From positions 1 to 19,199 of the forward strand of contig CAZGWN010000077.1 of assembly GCA_964528755.1 (NCBI GenBank): DNA of 19,199 nucleotides, in the 5' to 3' direction. A program made the translations under genes and the position numbers. This DNA is from Raineyella sp964528755. Lineage in GTDB: Bacteria > Actinomycetota > Actinomycetes > Propionibacteriales > Propionibacteriaceae. The number at the start of each line of letters is the position of its first letter. Within the stretch, counting starts at the first letter, position 1. Below the pieces are notes generated by a model. The model saw nothing but the letters and a program-made list of their open reading frames with translations, was not told the DNA's origin and ran no database searches. Positions 1 through 5,574 of the stretch are shown piece after piece.

Positions 1-446
1 GAGGCGACGATGTAGATCTCCTCGGCCTTGCCCTCGCGAATCGGCATGGCGAACCCGCCGCAGACCACGTCGCCGAGGACGTCGTAGAAGACGTAGTCGA
101 GATCCTCGTCGTAGGCACCGAGGCGCTCGAGGAGGTTGATGGAGGTGATGATGCCGCGGCCGGCGCAACCGACGCCCGGCTCGGGCCCGCCGGACTCCAC
201 GCACAGCGAGGAGCAGAAGCCGGCGGAGCGGACGTCCTCCAGTTCGACGTCCTCGCCCTCGGTGCGGAGGGTGTCGAGGACACTGCGCTGGGCGAGCCCG
301 CCCAGCAGGAGGCGGGTGGAGTCCGCCTTGGGGTCGCAGCCGACCACCATGACCTTGCGGCCCATCTCGGTGAGTCCGGCGACCGTGTTCTGGGTGGTGG
401 TCGACTTGCCGATCCCGCCCTTGCCGTAGATAGCGACCTTGCGCAT
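1..446 (-). CDS. nifH: Nitrogenase iron protein NifH (5' part, cut by window edge)
   Basis: Dinitrogenase reductase: a cytoplasmic homodimer that passes electrons from its [4Fe-4S] cluster to the MoFe protein with ATP hydrolysis. The visible 148 residues start MRKVAIYGKGGIGKSTTTQN, with the P-loop GKGGIGKS at 8-15, switch-like GCDPKADSTR at 36-45, CVESGGPEPGVGCAGRG at 82-98 and YDVLGDVVCGGFAMPIR at 121-137. Cys94 and Cys129 match the two cluster ligands, and Arg97 matches the arginine that DraT ADP-ribosylates in other bacteria. The family is about 270-295 aa, so roughly half is missing beyond base 1. Start at 446 is chosen by the family N-terminus and an upstream GAGAGG. The segment LLLGGLAQRSVLDTLR resembles NifH of anaerobes more than Frankia NifH as I remember them, suggesting possible transfer (inference). 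BchL/ChlL and AnfH are less likely because of the 36-72 segment. Confidence 0.95.
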   Translation of the reverse strand, partial: MRKVAIYGKGGIGKSTTTQNTVAGLTEMGRKVMVVGCDPKADSTRLLLGGLAQRSVLDTLRTEGEDVELEDVRSAGFCSSLCVESGGPEPGVGCAGRGIITSINLLERLGAYDEDLDYVFYDVLGDVVCGGFAMPIREGKAEEIYIVA

Positions 447-455
447 GGGAACAGA

Positions 456-461
456 CCTCTC
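456..461 (-). promoter_or_regulatory. Ribosome binding site of nifH
   Basis: GAGAGG on the minus strand, 9 nt before the ATG at 446. It supports the start that gives the conserved NifH N-terminus. Confidence 0.6.
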
Positions 462-576
462 AGGGGATTGTGGAGCGCTGGTTCGGACGACCCGGAGATC
501 CCGGCGAGGTGGCACCGGAGCGTCCGATGCGGGTGACCTGTCTTGCCTGATCCCCGCCGGGCCCCTTTGCCGTGGT

Positions 577-596
577 GTTGGAAAGAGTCTTCCAAC
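577..596. repeat. Inverted repeat GTTGGAA-N6-TTCCAAC
   Basis: Perfect 7-bp arms (577-583 and 590-596) around a 6-base spacer. It lies about 130 bases upstream of the nifH start and would be inside the nifH leader RNA if transcription begins near 620. It could be an operator or an RNA hairpin. No cognate regulator is recognised. Confidence 0.6.
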
Positions 597-610
597 GCTC
601 TGTTACAACC

Positions 611-630
611 ATGAAAAGACGCCTTTTCAT
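611..630. repeat. Perfect inverted repeat ATGAAAAG-ACGC-CTTTTCAT
   Basis: Perfect 8-bp arms (611-618, 623-630) with a 4-base spacer, overlapping the candidate nifH -10 hexamer. It could be an operator for a dimeric regulator or a hairpin at the start of the nifH transcript. Confidence 0.65.
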
Positions 631-634
631 TATG
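629..634 (-). promoter_or_regulatory. Candidate -10 hexamer for nifH (CATAAT)
   Basis: The minus-strand CATAAT differs from TATAAT at one base. No good -35 stands 17 bases upstream, which would fit an activator-dependent promoter. It predicts a leader of about 175 nt before nifH. A second hexamer, CACAAT at 467-472, is too close to the ribosome binding site to be convincing. Confidence 0.35.
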
Positions 635-659
635 TTGACGGAATTCTCTGGCAAGGCAT

Positions 660-678
660 TCAGGTAAGGCTTGCCTCA
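660..678. promoter_or_regulatory. IdeR/DtxR-type iron box (putative)
   Basis: TCAGGTAAGGCTTGCCTCA matches 14 of 19 positions of the DtxR/IdeR consensus TWAGGTTAGSCTAACCTWA as remembered, including the AGGT and GGCT core and the CCT arm, and is itself nearly palindromic. It lies just upstream of where the -35 of the nifH promoter candidate would be, in the intergenic region between nifH and the TOBE regulator. Regulation by iron is inferred, not shown. Confidence 0.5.
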
Positions 679-788
679 GGTAGATTCGGACGTGCACGGA
701 ACGCCGTCCCGAACTCTATTGGACGGTGTCTGTGCTTGTCAGAGCCCGATGGTATTTTCGCTCGACGGTGATCACGAAATGATCTACC

Positions 789-794
789 GGAGGA
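789..794 (+). promoter_or_regulatory. Strong Shine-Dalgarno GGAGGA
   Basis: GGAGGA lies 7 nt before a GTG at 802 that opens a 30-codon ORF. It is one of the best ribosome binding sites in the window, yet no conventional gene follows it. Confidence 0.45.
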
Positions 795-801
795 ATTGGG
801 C

Positions 802-894
802 GTGTCTGCCCACAGGCATGGCAAAACCTTGCGAGGAGAGTACTACAGATCGTCATACTACGCCAAGTGTGAGACTGCTCACGCTATTTGTTGA
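802..894 (+). CDS. Possible small protein of 30 aa, unrecognised
   Basis: GTG start 7 nt after GGAGGA, ending at TGA 892-894. The product is basic and tyrosine-rich (two YY pairs), with His at 4 and 6 and Cys at 23 and 30. I do not recognise it. About 57% of its codons end in G or C, well below the strongly GC-ending codons of neighbouring genes, so it may be a chance ORF, a regulatory leader peptide or a gene of foreign origin. It lies between nifH and the TOBE regulator and ends 63 bases before the latter. Confidence 0.25.
   Translation: MSAHRHGKTLRGEYYRSSYYAKCETAHAIC
869..882. repeat. Short inverted repeat GTGAG-ACTG-CTCAC
   Basis: Perfect 5-bp arms about 75 bases upstream of the TOBE-regulator start. 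It is a possible operator for autoregulation, but arms this short can occur by chance. Confidence 0.25.
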
Positions 895-957
895 GATTGC
901 ATTACGCGTGCGTGTGGGGGGCTTCCCGGGCGCGAATCCGTGACTTTTACTTGTGGC

Positions 958-1362
958 ATGACGCAGATACGGATCCGAGATGCCGCCCAGTTCCTGGGTG
1001 TGAGCGACGACACGGTACGGCGATGGCTGGACGGCGGGGTGCTGGCGGCACGATCCGATGCGCACGGGCGCAAGGTCATCGACGGGAAGGTGCTGGCCGA
1101 GTTCATCAAGTCCCGCGCCGCGCCCGTCCAGGACCCGTCGCCGATCGGGCGCTCCGCGCGCAACCGGTTCGTCGGGCTGGTCACCTCGGTGATCTCGGAC
1201 CCGGTGATGTCCCAGGTGGAGATCCAGTGCGGCCCCTACCGGGTGGTCTCGCTGCTGAGCAGCGAGGCGGTCCGGGAGCTCGGCCTGGAGGCGGGCTCCC
1301 TGGCGGTCGCGGTGGTGAAGGCCACCAATGTCATGGTGGAGACGCCGGTCAACTTCGAGTAG
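958..1362 (+). CDS. HTH (excisionase/MerR-like) plus TOBE (Mop) regulator, likely molybdate-responsive
   Basis: 134 aa. Residues 4-53 form a MerR/excisionase-type helix-turn-helix (IRIRDAAQFLGVSDDTVRRW, then a GRKVIDG wing). Residues 67-130 form one TOBE/Mop domain (SARNRFVGLV, VMSQVEI, SLLSSEAVRELGL, VVKATNVMVETP). Mop domains bind molybdate or tungstate, so the protein is probably a Mo-sensing transcription factor or Mo-binding protein. It is transcribed divergently from nifH, whose product serves a molybdenum enzyme, which strengthens that reading. The ATG at 958 is chosen because the HTH begins right after it; an in-frame GTG lies at 940. No Shine-Dalgarno is obvious. The canonical two-domain ModE layout (winged HTH plus two Mop domains) is not present. 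Confidence 0.85.
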   Translation: MTQIRIRDAAQFLGVSDDTVRRWLDGGVLAARSDAHGRKVIDGKVLAEFIKSRAAPVQDPSPIGRSARNRFVGLVTSVISDPVMSQVEIQCGPYRVVSLLSSEAVRELGLEAGSLAVAVVKATNVMVETPVNFE

Positions 1363-1386
1363 CGGGCCCGACCGGGGCCGGTGGGC

Positions 1387-1392
1387 CACAAT
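1387..1392 (+). promoter_or_regulatory. -10 hexamer CACAAT, leaderless start of dipeptidase
   Basis: CACAAT followed by 6 bases and the ATG at 1399. This spacing puts the transcription start at the start codon, and there is no Shine-Dalgarno. Confidence 0.45.
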
Positions 1393-1398
1393 GGCTGT

Positions 1399-2586
1399 AT
1401 GGACCGGATTCCTGTGGTGGACGGGCACAACGACCTGCCGTGGGCGCTGCGCGGGCACGGCTACGACCTGCGGGTGCTGGAACTGGACCGGGCGCGGCCG
1501 GAGTTCCACACCGACGTGCCCCGGCTGCGGGCCGGCGGCGTACGCAACCAGTTCTGGTCGGTGTACGTGCCCGGGTCACTGTCCGGGGACCAGGCGGTGG
1601 CCGCGACCCTGGAACAGATCGACGTGGTCAACTCGATGATCGAGCGCTACCCGGAGGCCTTCGTCCGGGTCACCACGGCCGACGAGTTCGACCGGTCGGC
1701 GAACGCGGGCGACGATGCGCCGATCGGGTCGCTGATGGGGGCCGAGGGCGGTCATTCCATCGCGAACTCCCTGGGCGTGCTGCGTACGTTGCACCGGCTC
1801 GGCGTCCGCTATCTCACGCTGACCCACAACGAGAACAACGACTGGGCCGATTCGGCCACCGACGAGCCGGCCCATCACGGCCTGACCGCCTTCGGCACCG
1901 AGGTGATCCGGGAGATGAACCGGATCGGGATGGTCGTCGACCTGTCGCACACCTCGCCGGACACCATGTGGGACGCGCTGGCGGTCTCCACCGCGCCGGT
2001 GATCTTCTCCCACTCCTCGGCCCGCGCCGTATGCGGGCACCCGCGCAACGTCCCCGACGACGTGCTGGCCGAGATGGCCGCCCACGGCGGGGTCTGCATG
2101 ACCACCTTCGTCGCGCCGTTCGTCACGCCCGCGGCCTTCGAGTGGAGCCAGCGTGCCGACGCGGAGGCGGCCCACCAGGGCGTCGACACGCGGGACATCT
2201 CGCAGATGGACGCCTTCCGGGAGACCTACCCCATCGCGAGGCCGCCGTCCGGGCTGGCCGACGTGGTGGCGCACTTCGATCACCTGCGCGAGGTCGTCGG
2301 GGTGGACCACATCGGCATCGGCGGCGACTTCGACGGCACGACCTGGCTGCCCGAGGGCCTGGAGGATGTGGCGAGCTATCCGCGGCTGTTCGCCGCCCTG
2401 GCCGAGCACGGCTGGAGCGCCGACGACCTGACCCGGGTCGGCTGGCGCAACGTCTCGCGGGTCCTCCACGCGGTGGAGGACCGGGCCGCCGAACTCCACC
2501 GGTCGAGCCGGACCCCGGCCGACGAGTCCGCCGCGATGCGCCCGGCCGACACTCCCGCCGACGAGCCCGCCGGAACCCGGCCGTGA
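1399..2586 (+). CDS. Membrane dipeptidase, peptidase family M19
   Basis: 395 aa Zn-dependent dipeptidase of the renal-dipeptidase family, which cleaves dipeptides including some with a D-residue. Family ligands are visible: His10-x-Asp12 in VVDGHNDLPW, Glu116 in GAEGGHS, His184 in VDLSHTS and His205 in FSHSSAR, plus the active-site Asp310 in GGDFDGT. The ATG at 1399 gives the usual N-terminus, starting directly at the first metal motif; an in-frame GTG at 1381 would add six atypical residues. There is no signal peptide, so it is probably cytoplasmic. The last about 30 residues are a low-complexity tail (PADESA, PADTPADEPA). It ends 6 bases before the CutC-like gene, suggesting an operon. Confidence 0.92.
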   Translation: MDRIPVVDGHNDLPWALRGHGYDLRVLELDRARPEFHTDVPRLRAGGVRNQFWSVYVPGSLSGDQAVAATLEQIDVVNSMIERYPEAFVRVTTADEFDRSANAGDDAPIGSLMGAEGGHSIANSLGVLRTLHRLGVRYLTLTHNENNDWADSATDEPAHHGLTAFGTEVIREMNRIGMVVDLSHTSPDTMWDALAVSTAPVIFSHSSARAVCGHPRNVPDDVLAEMAAHGGVCMTTFVAPFVTPAAFEWSQRADAEAAHQGVDTRDISQMDAFRETYPIARPPSGLADVVAHFDHLREVVGVDHIGIGGDFDGTTWLPEGLEDVASYPRLFAALAEHGWSADDLTRVGWRNVSRVLHAVEDRAAELHRSSRTPADESAAMRPADTPADEPAGTRP

Positions 2587-2592
2587 GTCCGG

Positions 2593-3276
2593 ATGGACGC
2601 CGAACTGGAGGTGCTGTGCGGGCATCCCGATGACGCCCGGCGGGCCGCCGACGGTGGTGCCGACCGGATCCACCTGGTGGCCACCCCTGGTGGCGGCGAG
2701 TTCAGCCCGCCGATCGACGTGGTGGCCGAGACCTGTGCGGCGACCGCCCTGCCGGTCCGGGTGAGCCTGCGGCTGCGGGAGGGATGGAGCACCGACGGGG
2801 GTGAGGTCACCCGGCTGCGCGGCCTCGCCCGGGCCTACGTCGATGCGGGGGCGGAGGGGCTCGTGATGGGCTTCCTCGACGCCGACTCCTCGATCGACAC
2901 GGAGGTCTGCGCGGCGATCGCCGGCGACGGCGACTGGCCCTGGACCTTCGACCGGGCGATCGACTTCTGCCTCGACTTCGACCGGGCGTGGCGGGTGCTG
3001 CCCGGGCTGCCGGGACTGGACCGGGTGCTCACCGCCGGCTCCGCCCGCGACGTCGAGCACGGGGTGGACGGGCTGATCGACCGCGCCCGGGACGACCCGT
3101 GGGCGCGGGACGCGATCATGGCCGGAGGAGGGCTGCGGCCCGAGGACGTGCCGTGGCTGCGACGCGCCGGCGTACGGTCCTTCCACGTGGATGGGCAGGT
3201 CCGTCCGCTGGGATCGTGGCGGGCCTGGGTGGACGCCGACCTCGTGCGCGGCTGGCGGTCCCTGCTGGATCGGTGA
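2593..3276 (+). CDS. CutC-family protein, divergent
   Basis: 227 aa TIM-barrel protein of the CutC family, historically linked to copper homeostasis though the biochemical role is unclear. The family pattern is visible: GGADRIHL at 21-28, a GGGEFSPP segment at 33-40, GAEGLVMGFLDADSSID at 86-102, TFDRAID at 118-124, LDRVLTAGS at 142-150 and IMAGGGLRPEDV at 175-186. Several residues typical of CutC are changed: the E and C of ADRIELC are H and V here, the RPRGGDF segment is SLRLREGW, and TFHRAFD is TFDRAID. It is slightly shorter than the usual 240-250 aa. The start lies 6 bases after the dipeptidase stop with no clear ribosome binding site, suggesting translational coupling. Confidence 0.75.
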   Translation: MDAELEVLCGHPDDARRAADGGADRIHLVATPGGGEFSPPIDVVAETCAATALPVRVSLRLREGWSTDGGEVTRLRGLARAYVDAGAEGLVMGFLDADSSIDTEVCAAIAGDGDWPWTFDRAIDFCLDFDRAWRVLPGLPGLDRVLTAGSARDVEHGVDGLIDRARDDPWARDAIMAGGGLRPEDVPWLRRAGVRSFHVDGQVRPLGSWRAWVDADLVRGWRSLLDR

Positions 3277-3290
3277 TCCGGGCCGGATGA

Positions 3291-3296
3291 GACAAT
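3291..3296 (+). promoter_or_regulatory. -10 hexamer GACAAT, leaderless start of PaiB-like gene
   Basis: GACAAT, 7 bases, then ATG at 3304. This supports MYVPQHF as the N-terminus instead of the in-frame ATG at 3295, which lies inside the hexamer. Confidence 0.4.
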
Positions 3297-3303
3297 GCGG
3301 CCC

Positions 3304-3972
3304 ATGTATGTCCCGCAGCACTTCGCGATGACCGATGACCGCGTCCGGGCCCTCCTGGATCATCCGACCGCCGACGTCATCACCGTCCACGACTCCGGTC
3401 TGCAGGCCAGCTTCCTGCCGCTGGTGTACGACGCCGCGCCCGGACCGTACGGCCGGCTGATCGGCCACCTGCAGCGGACCAACCCGCAGGCGCACGGACC
3501 GATCCACGGGGAGGGCCTGGTCATCGTGCACGGGACCGACCACTACGCGAGCCCGGCCGGACTGCCCTCCACCGTGGCGAACGGCGGCGGCGTGCCCACC
3601 TGGAACTATGTGACGGCGCACGTCCGCGGCGAGGTGGTGCTGCACGACGACACCGACTGGTGCCGCCAGGCGGTCACCCGGCTCAGCGAGGCCCACGAAC
3701 CCGACGGCGCCTGGCGGGTCGGCAACCCTCCGGCGGACTACCTGGAGCGGCTGTTGCCCGCGGTGGTCGGCATCGAGGTGGTCATCTCGGGGTGGGAGGG
3801 CAAGGCGAAGATGGCGCAGAACCGCACCTCCGCCGATCTGGAGGCGCTGGTCACGCGCCTGCGCACGGCGGGCGACGACGAGGGCGCCGACTTCCTCGAG
3901 GAGGTCAGTCTGCCCGCCGCCCGCGCCCGGGAGGCGCTGGTCGAGGGCGTGCGCCGACGGCGATTAGGGTAG
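3304..3972 (+). CDS. PaiB-like FMN-binding protein
   Basis: 222 aa protein of the PaiB / FMN-binding negative transcriptional regulator family, with a split-barrel flavin-binding fold. Hallmarks are the N-terminal MYVPQHFA, GRLIGHLQRTNPQ, YASPAGLPS, PTWNYVTAHVRGE around 98-110 (Trp100, Asn101, Tyr102, His106), and KAKMAQNR around 167-174. Bacillus PaiB affects sporulation and protease genes, but the role in actinobacteria is not established, so 'regulator' is only a family label. The start is set by family alignment and by the leaderless hexamer. The stop codon overlaps the -10 of the next gene. Confidence 0.88.
   Translation: MYVPQHFAMTDDRVRALLDHPTADVITVHDSGLQASFLPLVYDAAPGPYGRLIGHLQRTNPQAHGPIHGEGLVIVHGTDHYASPAGLPSTVANGGGVPTWNYVTAHVRGEVVLHDDTDWCRQAVTRLSEAHEPDGAWRVGNPPADYLERLLPAVVGIEVVISGWEGKAKMAQNRTSADLEALVTRLRTAGDDEGADFLEEVSLPAARAREALVEGVRRRRLG
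3965..3970 (+). promoter_or_regulatory. -10 hexamer TAGGGT, leaderless start of NUDIX gene
   Basis: TAGGGT, 7 bases (AGGGCAA), then GTG at 3978. The hexamer sits in the last codons of the PaiB-like gene. AGGG in the spacer could also act as a weak ribosome binding site. Confidence 0.4.
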
Positions 3973-3977
3973 GGCAA

Positions 3978-4583
3978 GTGAGCACACCGCACTTCCACGA
4001 ACGTCCCGGATTCGCTGTCGCGCCCGAGGAGCGGCCGTGGCGGTCCCGTCGGGCCGCCCGGGTGGTCATCGTGACCCCGGGTGCGGGGGACGGCGCGCAG
4101 CGGGAGGTCCTGCTGCTGGCCGATTCCGACCCGGGCCTGTCCGACGTGCGGTGGTGGGTCACCCCCGGTGGCGGCATCGACGGCGAGGAAACCCCCGCGC
4201 AGGCCGCGGTCCGCGAGATCCACGAGGAGACCGGACTGGTCACCCACGAGGACGCCCTGCGCGGCCCGGTCGCCCACCGGATCGTCCGGCACGGCTATTC
4301 CGATCAGGTGCTCGAGCAGGAGGAGTGGTTCTTCGTGCTGAGCGCGGCCCGGTTCGCGACCTCCACCGCGGGCTACACCGAGGACGAACAGCTCACCTTC
4401 AAGGGCGTGCGGTGGTGGCCCCTGGCCGAACTCGCCGGCACCGACCAGTGGATCTGGCCCTCCGACCTGCTGCACCTGGTGGCCCTGGCCGACCGGCCCG
4501 ACGCCTGGCCGCACGAGTACGGCCTGGTGGTCGACGAGTCGACCGTGCCGGTGGCGGACGCCGGTCGTCCGGTCCGACGGTAG
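3978..4583 (+). CDS. NUDIX hydrolase
   Basis: 201 aa pyrophosphohydrolase of the NUDIX superfamily. A complete NUDIX box GX5EX7REUXEEXGU spans residues 65-87 (GGIDGEE ... REIHEETGL). It is preceded by a VVIVTPGAGDGAQREVLLLADS strand pair and followed by EEWFFVLSAARF and GVRWWPLAEL, typical of the fold. The substrate cannot be told from sequence; nucleoside diphosphate derivatives are usual. The GTG at 3978 gives a sensible N-terminus (VSTPHFHERPGF), supported by the TAGGGT hexamer. The gene ends 16 bases before the DUF4185 gene, so the two are probably co-transcribed. Confidence 0.92.
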   Translation: MSTPHFHERPGFAVAPEERPWRSRRAARVVIVTPGAGDGAQREVLLLADSDPGLSDVRWWVTPGGGIDGEETPAQAAVREIHEETGLVTHEDALRGPVAHRIVRHGYSDQVLEQEEWFFVLSAARFATSTAGYTEDEQLTFKGVRWWPLAELAGTDQWIWPSDLLHLVALADRPDAWPHEYGLVVDESTVPVADAGRPVRR

Positions 4584-4599
4584 CCCGTACGGGTGGGAC

Positions 4600-5571
4600 A
4601 TGAGCGGCCTCACCGTCACCAAGGTCAAGGACCTGACCGGCCCCGACCTCACCGGCCGGTTCGGCCTGGACTGGGCCGACCTCGGCTGTGCGACCCGCTG
4701 CCCCGACGGCCGCACCCTGTACGTCTTCGGTGACACCTTCGGCCCGGTCTGGGGGGAGAACTGGCGCTCCCCGACCGCACTGTGGTCCGACACCACCGAC
4801 CTCGCCGCCGGGGTGACCTTCTCGGCGGCGGTCGGCGGCACCCCGGCCGCCCAACTCCTCTCCTACCGGCACGGCCTGCGGATCTCCACGATCATCCCGT
4901 CGGACGTCATCACCATCGGCGACACGATCTATCTCCACGCCGTCGTCAACCGGGGATTCGGCCACGCGACCGCCAGCGGCATCTGGGCCTCCACCGACAA
5001 CGGGGCGAACTGGCACGACACCGGCGCCCGGTTCCCTGGCGACGCGTACGACCGGCGGTGGAACCTGGCCACCTGGGACCTCGGCGACGACGGCTGGGTC
5101 TACGTCTACACCACCGCGTTCCTGCGCCGGGGACCGATGATCCTGCACCGGGTCCGGCCCGCCGAGCTCACCGACCCGCAGGCGTGGCAGCCGTGGGGCC
5201 GGGCGGGGGACGCGTGGCGTTGGGGAGCCGGGCCGGACCCGGTCCTCGACGGCGTGGTCGGAGAGATGTCGCTGCGCCGACTGGGGGACCGGTGGGTGTT
5301 CACCTGGTTCGACCCGACGGCCTACCGGATCGACGCGATGGTGCTCGGCCACCCCTCCCAGGACCTCCGGCGGACCGAGCGGGTGACCCTGATCCACGGG
5401 ACGGGCTGGGAGACGCAGGACACCACCCACGTGGCCCAGTTGTACGGCAGCTACGTCATCCCCGGCTCGACCCTCGACGACCTGCACCTGGCGGTCAGCC
5501 AGTGGAAGACCGACGACAACAGCGTCTACCGGGTGATGCAGTACCGGGTCGAGGGTCTGGGTCGTCGGTAG
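4600..5571 (+). CDS. DUF4185 domain protein (beta-propeller-like)
   Basis: 323 aa. Matches the DUF4185 family by the N-terminal YVFGDTFGPVWG (Gly44-Asp45-Thr46-Phe47), the bladed repeats with GIWASTDNGANWHDTG and RWNLATWDLGDDGWVYVYTT, and the C-terminal segment LAVSQWKTDDNSVYRVMQYRV. Such proteins are predicted five-bladed propellers related to glycoside hydrolases, and no activity can be assigned here. No signal peptide or membrane segment is visible, although many relatives are secreted. The stop lies only 3 bases from the stop of the convergent XPB helicase gene, leaving no room for separate terminators. Confidence 0.82.
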   Translation: MSGLTVTKVKDLTGPDLTGRFGLDWADLGCATRCPDGRTLYVFGDTFGPVWGENWRSPTALWSDTTDLAAGVTFSAAVGGTPAAQLLSYRHGLRISTIIPSDVITIGDTIYLHAVVNRGFGHATASGIWASTDNGANWHDTGARFPGDAYDRRWNLATWDLGDDGWVYVYTTAFLRRGPMILHRVRPAELTDPQAWQPWGRAGDAWRWGAGPDPVLDGVVGEMSLRRLGDRWVFTWFDPTAYRIDAMVLGHPSQDLRRTERVTLIHGTGWETQDTTHVAQLYGSYVIPGSTLDDLHLAVSQWKTDDNSVYRVMQYRVEGLGRR

Positions 5572-5574
5572 GGG

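Larger units (their letters stand above)
602..639. promoter_or_regulatory. GlnR-like half-sites facing each other (putative)
   Basis: On the plus strand GTTAC-N6-GAAAA (602-617) fits the remembered actinobacterial GlnR pattern gTnAC-n6-GaAAc at all but the last base. On the minus strand GTCAA-N6-GAAAA (639-624) fits less well. Known GlnR sites are usually direct repeats, whereas these are opposed, so the assignment is tentative. The site covers the best nifH -10 candidate. Confidence 0.3.
447..957. other. Divergent nifH / TOBE-regulator intergenic region
   Basis: About 510 bases with no conventional gene, visibly richer in A and T than the flanking genes. It contains several dyads, an iron-box-like sequence and one possible short ORF, each listed separately. 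The only clear function is as the control region for the leftward nifH transcript and the rightward HTH-TOBE gene. No tRNA or known riboswitch was recognised. Confidence 0.7.

Noticed and set aside
460..654. 64-codon minus-strand ORF upstream of nifH
   Set aside because: No convincing ribosome binding site, and the sequence crosses the dyads and ends at the nifH ribosome binding site. It could be a leader peptide, but there is no positive evidence.
629..720. Sigma-54 type promoter for nifH
   Set aside because: No GG-N10-GC element with the expected flanking bases is seen upstream of nifH, and actinobacteria generally lack sigma-54.
768..775. GTGATCAC palindrome considered as a CRP/FNR site
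   Set aside because: The CRP/FNR half-sites need about 6 bases between them; here they abut.
888..2633. Long plus-strand ORF of 581 codons
   Set aside because: Composition is Arg/Gly/Pro/Ala-rich with no domain, and it overlaps the TOBE and M19 genes, which have clear family motifs. It is a high-GC shadow frame.
1576..3696. Minus-strand ORF of 706 codons
   Set aside because: Antisense shadow of the dipeptidase, CutC-like and PaiB-like genes; His/Gly/Val-rich with no recognisable domain.
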